NCBI GenBank assembly: GCA_002633005.1
Contig: NMRA01000037.1
Span: 592,703 to 656,702, forward strand
Source: Phoronis australis
Lineage: Eukaryota; Phoronida; Phoronidae
Length of the DNA: 64,000 bases
Reading direction: 5' to 3'
The notes under the pieces were generated by a model that was given only the letters and a program-made list of their open reading frames with translations, searched no databases and was not told where the DNA came from. Shown here in pieces: positions 29,847 to 40,682 of the stretch (position 1 is the stretch's first letter; each line of letters starts with the position of its first letter). Position numbers and translations under genes: made by a program.

Positions 29847-32502
29847 ATAGCGGAGTTGCAATCGAATCGATTTAACGATTGCGCATGTCCGGAAATTAGG
29901 GTGCGCAAAGGCTATTGGGACTGATAAGGGTAAAGGTGGCACTGAATAGTTAGGCTGCGGCCGCGGCCAATTTGCACTCCCAAAATATAGAAATTTTGGG
30001 GTAGGCCAAGTTTGGGGGCATTTTGTAGGTGGACATTGCACGTAGGCTCAGTGAATGTGGTTTGTTTGTATTTGTGAACATGCTGTGAATAAAAAAGGCC
30101 ACTTTCTTGGCTGTAGCTGCACTCTTCTTCACGATGGCGGCCCCCGGCTGCAATTGTGCATTGTTGGGTAGCGACCGAGAAATTGGCTGTGATTTTAGGT
30201 AGCCCTCAAACAAGCAAGAATTGCAAAAAAACTAGTTGGTTGACAGTACTTTTGGACCACATTTTCTGAATCGGTAGAAAATTTGCTTTCAGACTCTAAG
30301 GTTGGTTTCAGTCGTGCATCGGCAGGGAAGTGGTGTTTTTCGGGTGAAAAGTGCCGATTTTGCAATTTTTTGCCCTTATTTTTCTTAGTCTAGCTTGGTT
30401 TTCAGTGGGAATGAAATGGTCAAAAATACAAGAAAGAATAAAGTTTCTGTGCTCATCTGCTGGGCTTTTTATGTGAAATAATTGAAAACATGCCATTCTT
30501 TGCATCCTGTTTTTGACAGAGTGAAGAAAAGGTTACAAATCAAGTGATGTGTGTTTTGCTAGGCAAAACCCAGTGAGAACTGTTCTGTGCCTCCAAATGG
30601 AATGGCCGATTGGTTTGCATGACGTGTGATTTGTGTGCATTAAACTACGCTGCTGTATGCAATTCTGCCGCTATTCGCCCTAATAAGCGCCCATGCCCCA
30701 ACAAGTGCCCCAACGCGTTTTTAGACTTTGCTAAAGTAAGCGCCCAGCCCATGAACTACATGCGAAAAATGCCCTTACCTACAGTTCTAACGTCTGCAAT
30801 TTATCAATTGAAAGATCCGACAGTCCTGAATTTGTAGACTACGAGCCTCACCGTTATGTCCGTATACACTTCAAACTTACGCCGCGATTCAAAAAGAACG
30901 CAGAAGTTTTGCTGCTCTTGCGAGGGATGTGCCCCACTACGCGGGTGTGGGCTTTGAAAAGAGATGCAGCGTACTTGTCAGCGGCCTTGCATTGTTTCTT
31001 TCCGGTACAGATCTTCTCCGGCCTCAACAGGAATCCAAACTTCTTTGTACACGCATGGACTAGTCTATAATCTATGGTACACATGAAAACCGTGAATCGA
31101 AGACTAATAAAAAAATCGACCAGTGTTAGCAAGCGCGCGCTGCATAATGTACCGGCTGTCATCGAAGACATTTAGTCGGGAACTATCTATTCATGAAACG
31201 GGTAACAAAGCATCGGCAAATAAATATTGGCACTAATTTCCGAAAGTTTCTAATACCGTAAAAAACTTTTGCAATTTTTAAGAGAAATTATTTAACTAAT
31301 CGTAATTGGTGTTTTTAAGGTCAAAATGACCCACTTCGCACCCTTAAACCCCACATCTTCCGGAAAATAGCTGTTACACTCCTGTCACGCATCCACTCAC
31401 CCGGCGACTCAATGAGTGACATATCGGTCTTACCGAAAAAATTCTCGAACGTTTTTTAGCAGATGAGGCCAGCAAGTGCTAAGCTAAACATTAAAACACG
31501 CTCTGCTTGACTACTTGACTTAATTTCTTTGGATACAATGCACACCTAGATCATTACATTACTCTGGCAAATGAACTCTGATGACAAGCACACGCACGCT
31601 TACTGTCACACACACGCATACAAACTTCAAAACAAACGTCACGTGACAACAACATTAGTGTGTTCCTCCAGAGATTTTTATCGTGTAGCGGGCTACAATC
31701 TAGCGCAGATTTGGACTTAATCTGCAGTTAATCCAGACTCCACAAGATCTTAAAAATCTTAGAGATGATATTTGGAAAACTTGAGGAGGATTTCAGGTAA
31801 TTTGTTGAGTCGAAGCTTTATTCTTATTCAAGAATTCAAGCCCTATCGACGATCGGCAAGATTTCGCCCTGGGACTTCCAACACAATTTTATGAAAACTG
31901 ATCGTAATTTAACAACGAATTTTGATAGCAATGCACCACAATTTTGTAGAAAGTAAATAATAATATTCTGCACGCTTTATCCTAGCGCGTAATACATATA
32001 GTGAGCGTACGTTAAGTGTGTTGACCCAGAACAGGTGATTGTGCACAGGGATTATCCTCAAAATTGCTCATGTTGGCTTGGTTCTGGTCAAGCGAAAACA
32101 AGTTTTTTTCACTACCAACCGCCGTAGAGTATTTTGTTACTGTTTCTTTGAAGGGGGGTATTGTTGGGCAGTTTCCAAGATATGTTTTCTTGCCGCCCTC
32201 AAAATGAGCGCTGCATACATTATGCTACCAAGTCGGAAAGAATTCACGAAGTCGGCCCGCTTTGCGACCAGCTCTACTAATGTCTCTGACCCATGTTTAA
32301 CGCAGTTCTTGATCCTTGGGAAACAGGTAGTAACTAATATTTTATATCTCGCTAACTGATATTATAGCATGCCAGGCACACAACACGTATAACCTCCCTG
32401 TGCCGGTTCGCCCCCACGCTTGCAGACGTACTTGTTTACCAGCTTAACCACAATGCAACATTCTGACCCATTTCCAATATGGCGGCGTTGCAACTCCGCT
32501 AT
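29847..32502. mobile_element. ~2.6-kb insertion inside the integrase gene, bracketed by 15-bp inverted repeats
   Basis: The integrase reading stops at about 32503 (SRVIAEL side) and resumes at about 29846 (KAMLARFGIP side). At the two junctions atagcggagttgcaa (29847-29861) and ttgcaactccgctat (32488-32502) form a perfect 15-bp inverted repeat. The insert has no recognisable transposase or gene; it holds a hairpin (gcaatcg ... cgattgc, 29859-29883) and a few open frames without motifs. A target duplication is not evident. It may be a non-autonomous DNA element or a composite. Confidence 0.55.
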
Positions 32503-32900
32503 TACTCGAGATGCTGTTGTGTCGGTCATACGAATTACCTCCAACCACTTGGAATAATAGTCCATAATGACAAGATATTTCACTTTGTTTACCTCACATA
32601 AGTCAACGGCCAGTTTTTGCCATGGTCTATTAGGTTGTGATGTGTAGCGATTGGCTCGTGTTTCTGTGTTGGTCGGTGTACTTGACAAAACTCACATTCA
32701 CGAATAAGTCTCTGTATGTCGTCGTTAATGCTGGGCTAAAACACGGACAAGTTTGGTCTTTCGCGGCATTTGTTAATTCCCATGAGTCCATCGTGAATGT
32801 GACTTCGAATATCTTTGTGCATAGTTTGTGGTATTACACGGGAACCCATGGCAGTAGTACACCGTTGGCTACTGAAAGGCTGTGTCTCACATTGTAGAAC
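32503..32900 (-). pseudogene. Integrase zinc-binding domain and start of the catalytic core
   Basis: On the minus strand, HKDIRSHIHDGLMGINKCRE, a break, INDDIQRLIRECEFCQVHRP and TQKHEP form the HHCC zinc-binding domain, then in another frame PWQKLAVDLCEVNKVKYLVI, MDYYSKWLEV and SRVIAEL give the first part of the catalytic core with its first two acidic positions. Frame shifts separate the pieces. Confidence 0.8.
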
Positions 32901-33131
32901 TCAAGCGCGGATGACGGAACTTGCTCCTTATGGGCTGGTCAACCATTCATGGTCAATTCAATGGCTTGCTGAATCTCGTCATCTTGCTCGGTCGCTACTT
33001 GGATCTCAACTAGTTTCCTGTCAGACATAGGCTTGGCGTCGATTCTACAGCATTGACATGAAATGCCACCTCGTGTTCAGTAGCTGACTCAGTTTCTCTC
33101 ATGGATGCTCTGGATAAAGCATCTGCCACAA

Positions 33132-33579
33132 CTATGAGTTAGCCAGGAACGTGCTCTGCTCGCAAATTGAAAGGCATCCAGTCTTACGATAAGCCTCTGA
33201 CAACGGTAGCGGTACACAATCAATGTCACGCATATTCAGCAGAGGGACAAACAGTTTATGGTCGGTCATTAGACGGAATGACTCCAGTCCCTGTAAATAT
33301 CGACGGAATTTTTTGCAAACCCATGTGGCTGCCAAACACTCGAGTTGGGCATAGTTTCTTTCAGCTGGCGTTAAATGTTCTCGAACAGAAAGCAATAGGG
33401 CGTAACTCGTCTCCACGCTGTTGCATGATAACACCGCCGATGCCATAGCTACTAGCATCACAACTCACCACAGTGGATAAGGTTACGTCATAACATGCCA
33501 GTACTGGGCTATTGCAAATGAGTTCTTTAACGTCTTTGAACAATTTTTCTTGCCGGGGCAACTCCCCAACGGAACTCAA
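33132..33579 (-). pseudogene. RNase H domain
   Basis: Two overlapping minus-strand frames: SPVLACYDVTLSTVVSCDAS then SYGIGGVIMQQ (start of the RNase H fold, first catalytic Asp in the SCDAS motif), then LTPAERNYAQLECLAATWVC, KKFRRYLQG and MTDHKLFVPLL (E of the AERNYxQxE motif and the TDH motif). A frameshift lies in between. Confidence 0.8.
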
Positions 33580-33584
33580 TGTCT

Positions 33585-34300
33585 TTACAAAGCAGTTCGT
33601 TCATAGGTGCCATTACAGTAGCGAGATTTGGCAAATATCTTCCAAGTTCTGCGAAGTTCCGTCACGTTTGTAGGCGGCTCAAGATCCATGACCGCACGTA
33701 CTTTTGTCTCATCGGGACTCATTCCTGAAGCATCGAATTCATGCTCGACATATCTCAACTGATTCTGACAAAACAAACACTTGGCTCGGTTTAGCTTCAA
33801 TCCGGACTCTTTTATTCGCTTCATGACGGTTTCTGGCATTGCATCGTGCACACTCATGGTCTTGCCATATATCAAAATGTCGTATTGCCAAACGATTGCT
33901 CGAGTACCCTCAAGTAACTCATTTATAATTCTCTGGAATATCTCGCTAGCACAGCTAATTCCAAACGGTAAACGTTTAAAACAAAAACGCCCATCGGTGT
34001 GATAAACGTAGTGAGAAGACGACTCTCCTCATGCAGTGGAACAGCCCAATACCCACTAGAAGCATCTAGTGTAGTAAATATAGTGGCACCCGAAAGCTTG
34101 TGAATTACATCATACAAGGTAGGTAGAACATAACGTTCACGTTGCACTGCGAGGTTCAGTTCCTTTAAATCTGCGCATATACAGACACTTCCATCCTTCT
34201 TAACAACAGGAACGATCGGCGCACACCACGGAGTAGGCTGAGTGTGGTTCGATTATGTCACCTGCAACCATTCGCTCGATTTCAGCCTTACTTTCGGCAT
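33585..34300 (-). pseudogene. Reverse transcriptase domain, active site altered
   Basis: Order on the minus strand: CAPIVPVVKKDGSVCICADL then KELN, YVLPTLYDVIHKLSGATIFT then TLDASSGYW (first catalytic Asp present), LLTTFITPMG, a frame change, LPFGISCASEIFQRIINELL, and QYDILIYGKT. The motif that normally reads Tyr-x-Asp-Asp has only one Asp here, so the polymerase could not work. It continues into GLKLNRAKCLF and MSPDETKVRAV (thumb). Confidence 0.85.
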
Positions 34301-34417
34301 CAGTGGTATGTGTATTCGCCTCGCTGCGTTCAAACTGTACGGTTCTGCGTTTCCTTTCAAATGTATCTTGATCGGGTCACATATAGTCTTGTTGTAGCAA
34401 AAACTGACTCGTTAATT

Positions 34418-35170
34418 TCACCCACGCGTCGAACAAGTCCAACTGAGTTTCGTGGAAACATTTCGGCTCAACAGACAACTCTTTATTCCGGATACAACAA
34501 AGATGCGAAACTTGTATTTAGTCTCATCATGTGTTACTGACGCGAGAAAAGAGCCTGACGTCTTAAGTCTACCGCTAGGAGTGAACAAGGCAGTTTTTGT
34601 CTGCTCTAAAGCGGGTCGGGGTTTGAGTGTCTCAAAGATGGACTCTGGCATGATAGAAATTTCAGCTCCGGTATCGATCTTGAACTCTACTAACTTGTCG
34701 TGGATTGTCAGATTCACTGTCCAATTGTCAGACGTGTCCTCGTTGTCATCGACAACTGTACAACTACCAAGGAAGTATGCGTTTGACTCACTTTCTTCAC
34801 CGTTTCCAATGAATATCTCTTTAATAGTCTTTGACATGTACTGCGATTTAAAATGTCCTTTTCGATGACATCTGTTGCATAGCTGATCAGTCGCAGGGCA
34901 TGTTTCACCGGGTTTGTGTTTACTGTAGCTGCATTGACCACAATTCTGTTTTGTGTCGCTGTCACGTTTAGGCCTACTTTTGCCTCTACCGCGAGGAACG
35001 TGATGCTGACCTCGTCTACGACCTCTGATGGCACCTATGGCCTTATCTGGGCCAGTTGCTAGTGATAACTGCCGCATCTGGGAATTGACCTGCTTGACAT
35101 GTCTAGCGGACAAGATAGCTTGCTCGCGTGTCAGCCCTGATTTCAGTTCTGTGTAACTCTTTTGACACAT
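34418..35170 (-). pseudogene. Gag C-terminus (zinc knuckles) and aspartic protease
   Basis: 250 codons open on the minus strand. A basic Arg/Gly stretch (RGRRRGQHHVPRGRGK) precedes two Cys/His knuckles: CGQCSYSKHKPGETC and CNRCHRKGHFKSQY, the second with Tyr in place of the last Cys. Then VEFKIDTGAEISIMPESIFE, a retropepsin active site with intact Asp-Thr-Gly, and ASGRLKTSGS-like flap sequence. The start used is arbitrary, since the true reading continues from the upstream gag part. Confidence 0.85.
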
Positions 35171-35620
35171 CTCGATAGCGTATATCTATGACAAGCCGGT
35201 CGCGTATCATCTCGTCCCTGTCTTGGAAGTCGCAGTGGTCGGCCTGTTCATCCAACGCTCGAAAAATGACTTAACATTTTCATCGGCATGTTGGACTCTC
35301 TGGTTGAATATGGCTCGTTCGTGTGTAATGCTTCTTTTTGAGATGAAGTGGGCATCAAATTTTTCTATGACAATGCCAAATTTCTTAGCATCGGGATCAT
35401 TCAGGCCAAACGTTTCGAAGACATTTTCAGCATCGGTGCCCATGCTGTAAACAAGTGTTGCTACTTCGGCTTCCCCTTCGTCTTTGTTCAGTTTGGATGC
35501 GAGTCGATATCGCACGAAACGTTTTCGCCACTCAGGCCACAGTGAGGGTTTGTCAAAGGGGAAAGCGTCTGGGGGACCACTGTGACTTGTATTCACCCAC
35601 CGTTTATCAGTTTGACACAC
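35171..35620 (-). pseudogene. Gag capsid region
   Basis: Minus-strand frame with DAFPFDKPSLWPEWRKRFVR, YRLASKL, VATLVYSMGTDAENVFETFG, ERAIFNQRVQHADENVKSFF; typical for Ty3/gypsy mag-like gag (P-x-x-W-x-x-W-x-x-R-F and YxMGxxAD). A one-base slip near 35262 moves the frame to ALDEQADHCDFQDRDEMIRD, which leads toward the knuckle region. Confidence 0.8.
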
Positions 35621-35652
35621 AAAATTGGCAGATATGTTTCACCGCAAATTTT

Positions 35653-35670
35653 ATCACGCCGTTGCCACCA
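35653..35670 (-). other. Primer-binding site
   Basis: tggtggcaacggcgtgat on the minus strand begins immediately after the 5' LTR and starts with TGG, complementary to the CCA end of a tRNA. I cannot name the tRNA from memory. Confidence 0.65.
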
Positions 35671-35750
35671 TGTTTTATTGTTGAGCGCCGTATGGCAGAT
35701 TTATTCAAAAACACAAAATACTAAACAAGAAGCCATACAACTACGGAACA
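35671..35750 (-). repeat. 5' LTR (80 bp)
   Basis: 77 of 80 positions match the 3' LTR. The three differences (C/A, G/A, G/A on +) amount to 3.75 percent. Confidence 0.85.
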
Positions 35751-35756
35751 TTAATA

Positions 35757-37735
35757 AGGGCCTCGTAATGTAACAATCTACATATAGCAAACCGTGTGCT
35801 ATGTAACCAAACATGCTTTTTTGAATATTATAAATTCTTAATAAATTACAAAGCTTAAATAGGGGTTATTTATCTAAAGCTGTGAATTCTATTTAAAGCT
35901 AAATATATTAAACTATTTATAAATATCTAGGACTATAATTTTACTCCCAGATAAATATCAAAAATTTATTGTCACCTCATACGGCACTCGCCGGTTAACC
36001 GTGGGACGTTTACCCACACTTTAGTGCGCCAAGAAAACGATAATGCGCGGTTCAAGTCTCACATATACTTCAAGAATGAATGCGCTCTTCCAGACTGGCA
36101 AATCATTCGGGCTTCATCCGATGCCTTCATCTGATGCCTTCATCTTTGATGCAATAACGATGAATTACGTCTCATCCAGAGGTTAGCCAATAACGATGAA
36201 ACGCGTGTCATTCACAGGTTAGCCAATGCTTTAGGTGGAAAGTACAAGATCGATCAGAGCAAAATGGCGTTAAAGACGATGGAAAATATTAGTAACTTTC
36301 TGGACTTCTACGAATCTTTGGGAGTGCCCAAAACCGACGCCTTCCAGACAGTCGATCTGTATGAAGGTCAAAACATCACGGAAGTTATCAACGATTTGCT
36401 TGCGTTAGCTCGAAAGGTTAGTTTATTTATTTATTTATTTTATTTGTTTATTTATTGTAATATTTACAATGAGGGTAGCCCCTTTAGTTCTCATTGCTTT
36501 CCATGGGCCCCTCAGTTGTGTTGGTTACTCTCAATGCAAAACTGGGATGCGGATAGGTGGATTTCGTTCCAGAGTTCCGCCTCATGAGGGGTTCGGCACA
36601 GTTTGCCAAAAAACCTTTGAACAGTTGTTGTTTACAGCATTGATTGATTTATGATATATTTGAATATTATTAACAGATAATTTAATTTTAAAAAGTGTTT
36701 TCCTGTTGAGTTCTTGTTGTGGCGTTAAGTGATAATGCGCGACATCAAATTTCCCAGTGACGTCATGCTAAACATTAAAATAGGCTAACACAAGTACAAA
36801 CAGGGTTCTAAATAAATCTTTTTACTCAAAATCGAGCACGATAATATTTTTGGCATTTTCTAACAATTGAATCGGTTTAGGCGCCGTAAAGTCTGCTGCA
36901 AGAATCCTGTGCGTGCGACTGCCCCCCTTTCTGTCAAAAACTTCCTTATATTTGGATTGTTTTGGCCCGTTTGTTTATTATTAAAAAAAAAACACCACGT
37001 GATAACAGTCAGCGTATCAAAAGTTATAAAATCGGCGAATATCAAACTTGAATTCCCGCTGGAAATCTTGGACGAAAATAGACACAGGAACAGGGACTCA
37101 TCTCCTTGGTTGGAATTGAATGATTCAAGTTAAACCGCCTGCGTTGACACAAGGTTCCTGCAAACCGAGTTCAAATATATTTAACGTAAACGGTTATTAA
37201 TATCAAAATTTTAAAAAACACAAACTTAAAAAATATAATGAGTTAGTACTGTGTCGAACCCCTTCAAGTATAGTTATGTTTTGTTTAAAATACAAGCTTG
37301 TGCATTAAAAAAGACTTTGCAACTAGTCATCGTAAACGATTGGTCATCAGATAATTGACTTTCGGATTTGCTTGAGTAGTCGATTTGGTATATAGTCGAA
37401 ATACTTTTAGTATCGTTCCCTTTTTAAATTTGAGATGCTCTTTCACTTACGAAAGTGACAGCATTGAGTTAGACTCAAAACTATGAAATTGAATTGTTTA
37501 AATAACATCAGCAGATTTTTCCAATATTCGGTCGAAACGCTGATCAAAGTTCTATGTAAAGTAGTTATGTTACAATAGGGCCGTCCCGGATTATATACGA
37601 TTGTCCCGGATTACAAAGCGACTTGAACCTCGCTGTATTTACCCACAATGCTGTAAACACCCGTCAGGCACATTTACAAGCTTTCTTCGGTTTCATTACT
37701 CTATTCGTCCTTCCAATGTCAATGGAGTATTACTG
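35757..37735 (+). repeat. Segmental duplication, copy 2
   Basis: Diverged copy of 25393-27420, starting seven bases after the retrotransposon end and containing a second exon 4. An ATTT microsatellite (36420-36455) is inserted just after the exon. Exon 5 is not part of the duplicated block. Confidence 0.75.
36218..36416 (+). CDS. Orphan second transgelin exon 4
   Basis: 199 bp, the same length and phase as the exon at 25813, with acceptor cag at 36215-36217 and donor gttagt at 36417. It encodes LANALGGKYKIDQSKMALKT, MENISNFLDFYESLGVPKTD, AFQTVDLYEGQNITEVINDL and LALARK. Compared with the first copy it is closer to the family consensus (KMALKTMENI, VDLYEGQNI). No companion exons are visible between 28 and 40 kb. 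It may belong to a second, partly deleted gene, or serve as an alternative exon for a transcript whose terminal exon lies further on. A decayed extra acceptor-like unit lies upstream (about 36170-36192). Confidence 0.6.
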
Positions 37736-37790
37736 CTGTGAAGTCTGGAAAATGACAGAGACCACTTGAACAAGTTTTGTGATGCATCCT

Positions 37791-38138
37791 TTAGCTGCTA
37801 TGATCTTCGAGACACGACATTTGTAGGGCAGATGCCGTGGATGTGCTGAATGCGTCATTCTCGAATTTTTCAAGATTTTCTGATGGACAATTCTTTGTGG
37901 ACATTTTCATTCTTGGTTCACCTGATACAACTGTTTCGTCTGCTCCTGATTGCGGCGGTATACTTCGACCGACGCCTTCAGGGTGTCTTATCTCCCGAGA
38001 CGGAGTAGCAGCGGCCGCTGTTGCATGGTATGTAGGTATGCCCCTTCTGCAATCATTAGATGTCTCGACTCTGAAATGATGCAACCCCTTAGAAACTGAG
38101 AAATTGGCAGCCAATCTCATGGACGTTCTGTTAGACAT
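37791..38138 (-). CDS. Hypothetical 115-residue ORF
   Basis: Starts MSNRTSMRLAANFSV and ends LQMSCLEDHSS. Ser/Thr-rich, no recognised domain, no splice or promoter evidence. It lies between the duplicated transgelin block and a gene-free stretch. It could be a chance frame. Confidence 0.15.
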   Translation of the reverse strand: MSNRTSMRLAANFSVSKGLHHFRVETSNDCRRGIPTYHATAAAATPSREIRHPEGVGRSIPPQSGADETVVSGEPRMKMSTKNCPSENLEKFENDAFSTSTASALQMSCLEDHSS

Positions 38139-40682
38139 GAAAAAGTAAACACGGAGGCTTTCCGATTGAGAGCCAGTTTACTTGTAGTTCTCAGGAACGT
38201 CTCAAAAAACAGGACAAAACCGGCCAGACGGCAACTCATCAGGTTTGGCAGTCTGAAGAAGAAGCCCATGGACCGTATTTGTAGCATTTTGTCGAGGCCT
38301 GCTTGTGGCCAAATTTTCCATGGCTACAAAAATTGCGTATTGTTAATTAGCATTTTAAGCCGTTTACTTATCTCAAATTCGTGAAATTTAACAAATGATA
38401 TTCTACGAATTTACCTACTTGGCCCATTGAGTTCTTTACGCTAACCGTGACTTTCGTAGGTCGCATCGCTTTAAAAACAAACAAGTGTAAGTTTGTGCAT
38501 TGTAAAATATATCCATGGACAGTGAAGAGGCCGGAACTTATCGGCTTATCTGTGCATGCGTATTATTGTACCCTGTTCCATGTAGACGGCAACTGTCTCT
38601 GGTGAAGGAGGTTGGGGTCCAGTTGGACAGGGTTTGATGGTCATCTCTCGACTTCACTTCCGTACTTAGACAGTAATAAGTGGGAACGAACGAATTATTA
38701 AATTTATTTAATACAGTGACAGTGACACTAGATTTAAACAACTTATACATGTATTTGAAAAATAACAACCATCCCATAATTAGGCTTATAAGTCACAGTA
38801 AAACACCGTTTGCGTTTGAACCCACTTCGCGCACCTGTGTTGACTAATAAAAATGAACATACCTGCATGTATAACCAGGTGATATTACGCAAACGGTAAG
38901 AATTAAAGAGAAAAAAGCATGAACGTTAAATGTAATTCATAGCGCATACATATAACTCCAAAAGAAGCATTCATCAGGTTTCGAAAACATTAGACAGCCA
39001 TGATTTATTTAATGCGACAGGTTATTTCTCAAGGAGTAATTTACAAGAACATTACGCGCGCGCGCACGCGCCGAATTATTAAAGGTTCACACGATCGCAC
39101 TTATATTATGCGCTCAAGAAAATGTTTTTACTTGAAAATGAGTATTTCGAAATATTTTACTCAAGTCTCATGATCAACTGGTGTACCATTGCCTTTTGGA
39201 ATGTCGACCACTGTTCCGAAAGCGTGAGAGAAACGAAATAAAAATCATTGACAATGGGAAGTGCCCAGTCGTGCGTTCAAAGGATTTCGAGTCTTATTAA
39301 AGGGTTACGCGTTATCTACGCTTCTTACTGCGAGGACCGCAGTGGTTGAACCACTGTTGACAATAGAGGGAGACACATAAACGTGCCCTCACGTCACACC
39401 TGCAAGGTCATTTTCTTATGTTATAATGATTACGCGGTCACGCAATACACAATAATCACGATAACAATAAGGAAGCAACTCTAAGTAAACATATACTTCC
39501 AAGTATTATGACTTAACACGATATCAAGAAAATCAGCGAAGGAGAAATAGTGCGGACTAAATCGAGTTTACATACAAGAATATTTGTTTGGTTATTCTTC
39601 CTTAAAAATTACTTTCCCAGGAACTACTGAAGGCCGTGTATACAAAAGACTTGTACGCAAAGGTCCGTCTGCAGTTATCGCCATTTTTACCAGAGTACAA
39701 AACTAAGCTGTTCGTCTGCATACTGATGTAGTAAAGTAAACAATTATTTTAAACAATTCTCTGTGTATTTTTATGTAAATCAATTCCAAGTAAAGCGTTG
39801 GATTTTTGTCTTGTTGTATCGCCACTTTTATGACGTAAAAGCGACATTCATTAGCTACAAGCCTCAAACCCAATTCCCAACCTAACCTTTCATACATTGG
39901 TGAAAATCACAGTCATGGTGAACGGTACCAAACCTATAAACAAGTTTACATTGCAGAACTTTTATCGACCAACAAAAAAAATTGTTGTATGTTTTCATGA
40001 CAGGTTCATCTAGCAATTTTCAAACATTTAAAGATGCTAGGCCTCATTGAATTGTGAATATGCAAATGAAGTACTAGTTTACAAACAACCCGGGTCTTCA
40101 GGTGTGCTGGAAACCTTCCCAGAAGTACCGTTACAATCTCGCAAGTCTCATTTTCTGAAACTATTCTTATGTAAATAAGTATGGTAATGTCATGGTTACC
40201 CCAATAAAACAAGGCACTGATTTTATCATTTGTTCATTTCACTGTCAGATAACCATTGCTTAAGGTTTGGACTTACAAGGGTTTTCTATGTTGTCACACT
40301 TGTTTTTAAGTGTATCAGTTGTGGTGTTTTCTTTTTACAAATTGTTTCTTTTCCTGATTAAACTTGTACACACAGTTCTCCAAGAAATCACAAGATGGCG
40401 CTAACAACAAATTTAAATATTCACGTTTAATGAGACATAGCATCTTTAAGTCAAGGTTAGACACAATTTGCAGGACATTTTGAAACCTCGCACACTGCTG
40501 CTTTCAAAACCTTTTGATCATGTCTTAAAAGCACTTCAAATACTTTCAACTAGCCTTTGCCACCTTACAAGATTACACAGAGCAAAATAAGTCATAAAAT
40601 CATATGTGAAAAGATGCATCTCCATTACAGCTTGAAGTGGACGATTTTGACCTAATTATTGATGCATGACCTTTAACATGAC
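38139..40682. other. Gene-free stretch
   Basis: No exon recognised. An alternating CG/CA run (gcgcgcgcgcacgcgccg) is at about 39056-39073. It probably includes the 3' untranslated region of the minus-strand zinc-finger gene at its right end. Confidence 0.4.

Larger units (their letters stand above)
29378..35750 (-). mobile_element. Degenerate Ty3/gypsy-type LTR retrotransposon with 80-bp LTRs
   Basis: Two direct repeats of exactly 80 bp (29378-29457 and 35671-35750) start TG and end CA, differing at three positions. Reading on the minus strand, the 5' LTR is followed at once by tggtggcaacggcgtgat (primer-binding-site position, 35653-35670), then gag, protease, reverse transcriptase, RNase H and integrase, and a purine tract (ggaggggaga, 29458-29467) abuts the 3' LTR. 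Order PR-RT-RH-IN is that of Ty3/gypsy. Such short LTRs are known in the mag clade (Bombyx mag has about 77 bp), which I infer as its affinity. Frameshifts, an altered reverse-transcriptase active site and a 2.6-kb insertion make it dead. No matching target duplication is seen (ctagt left, ttaat right). Confidence 0.85.
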
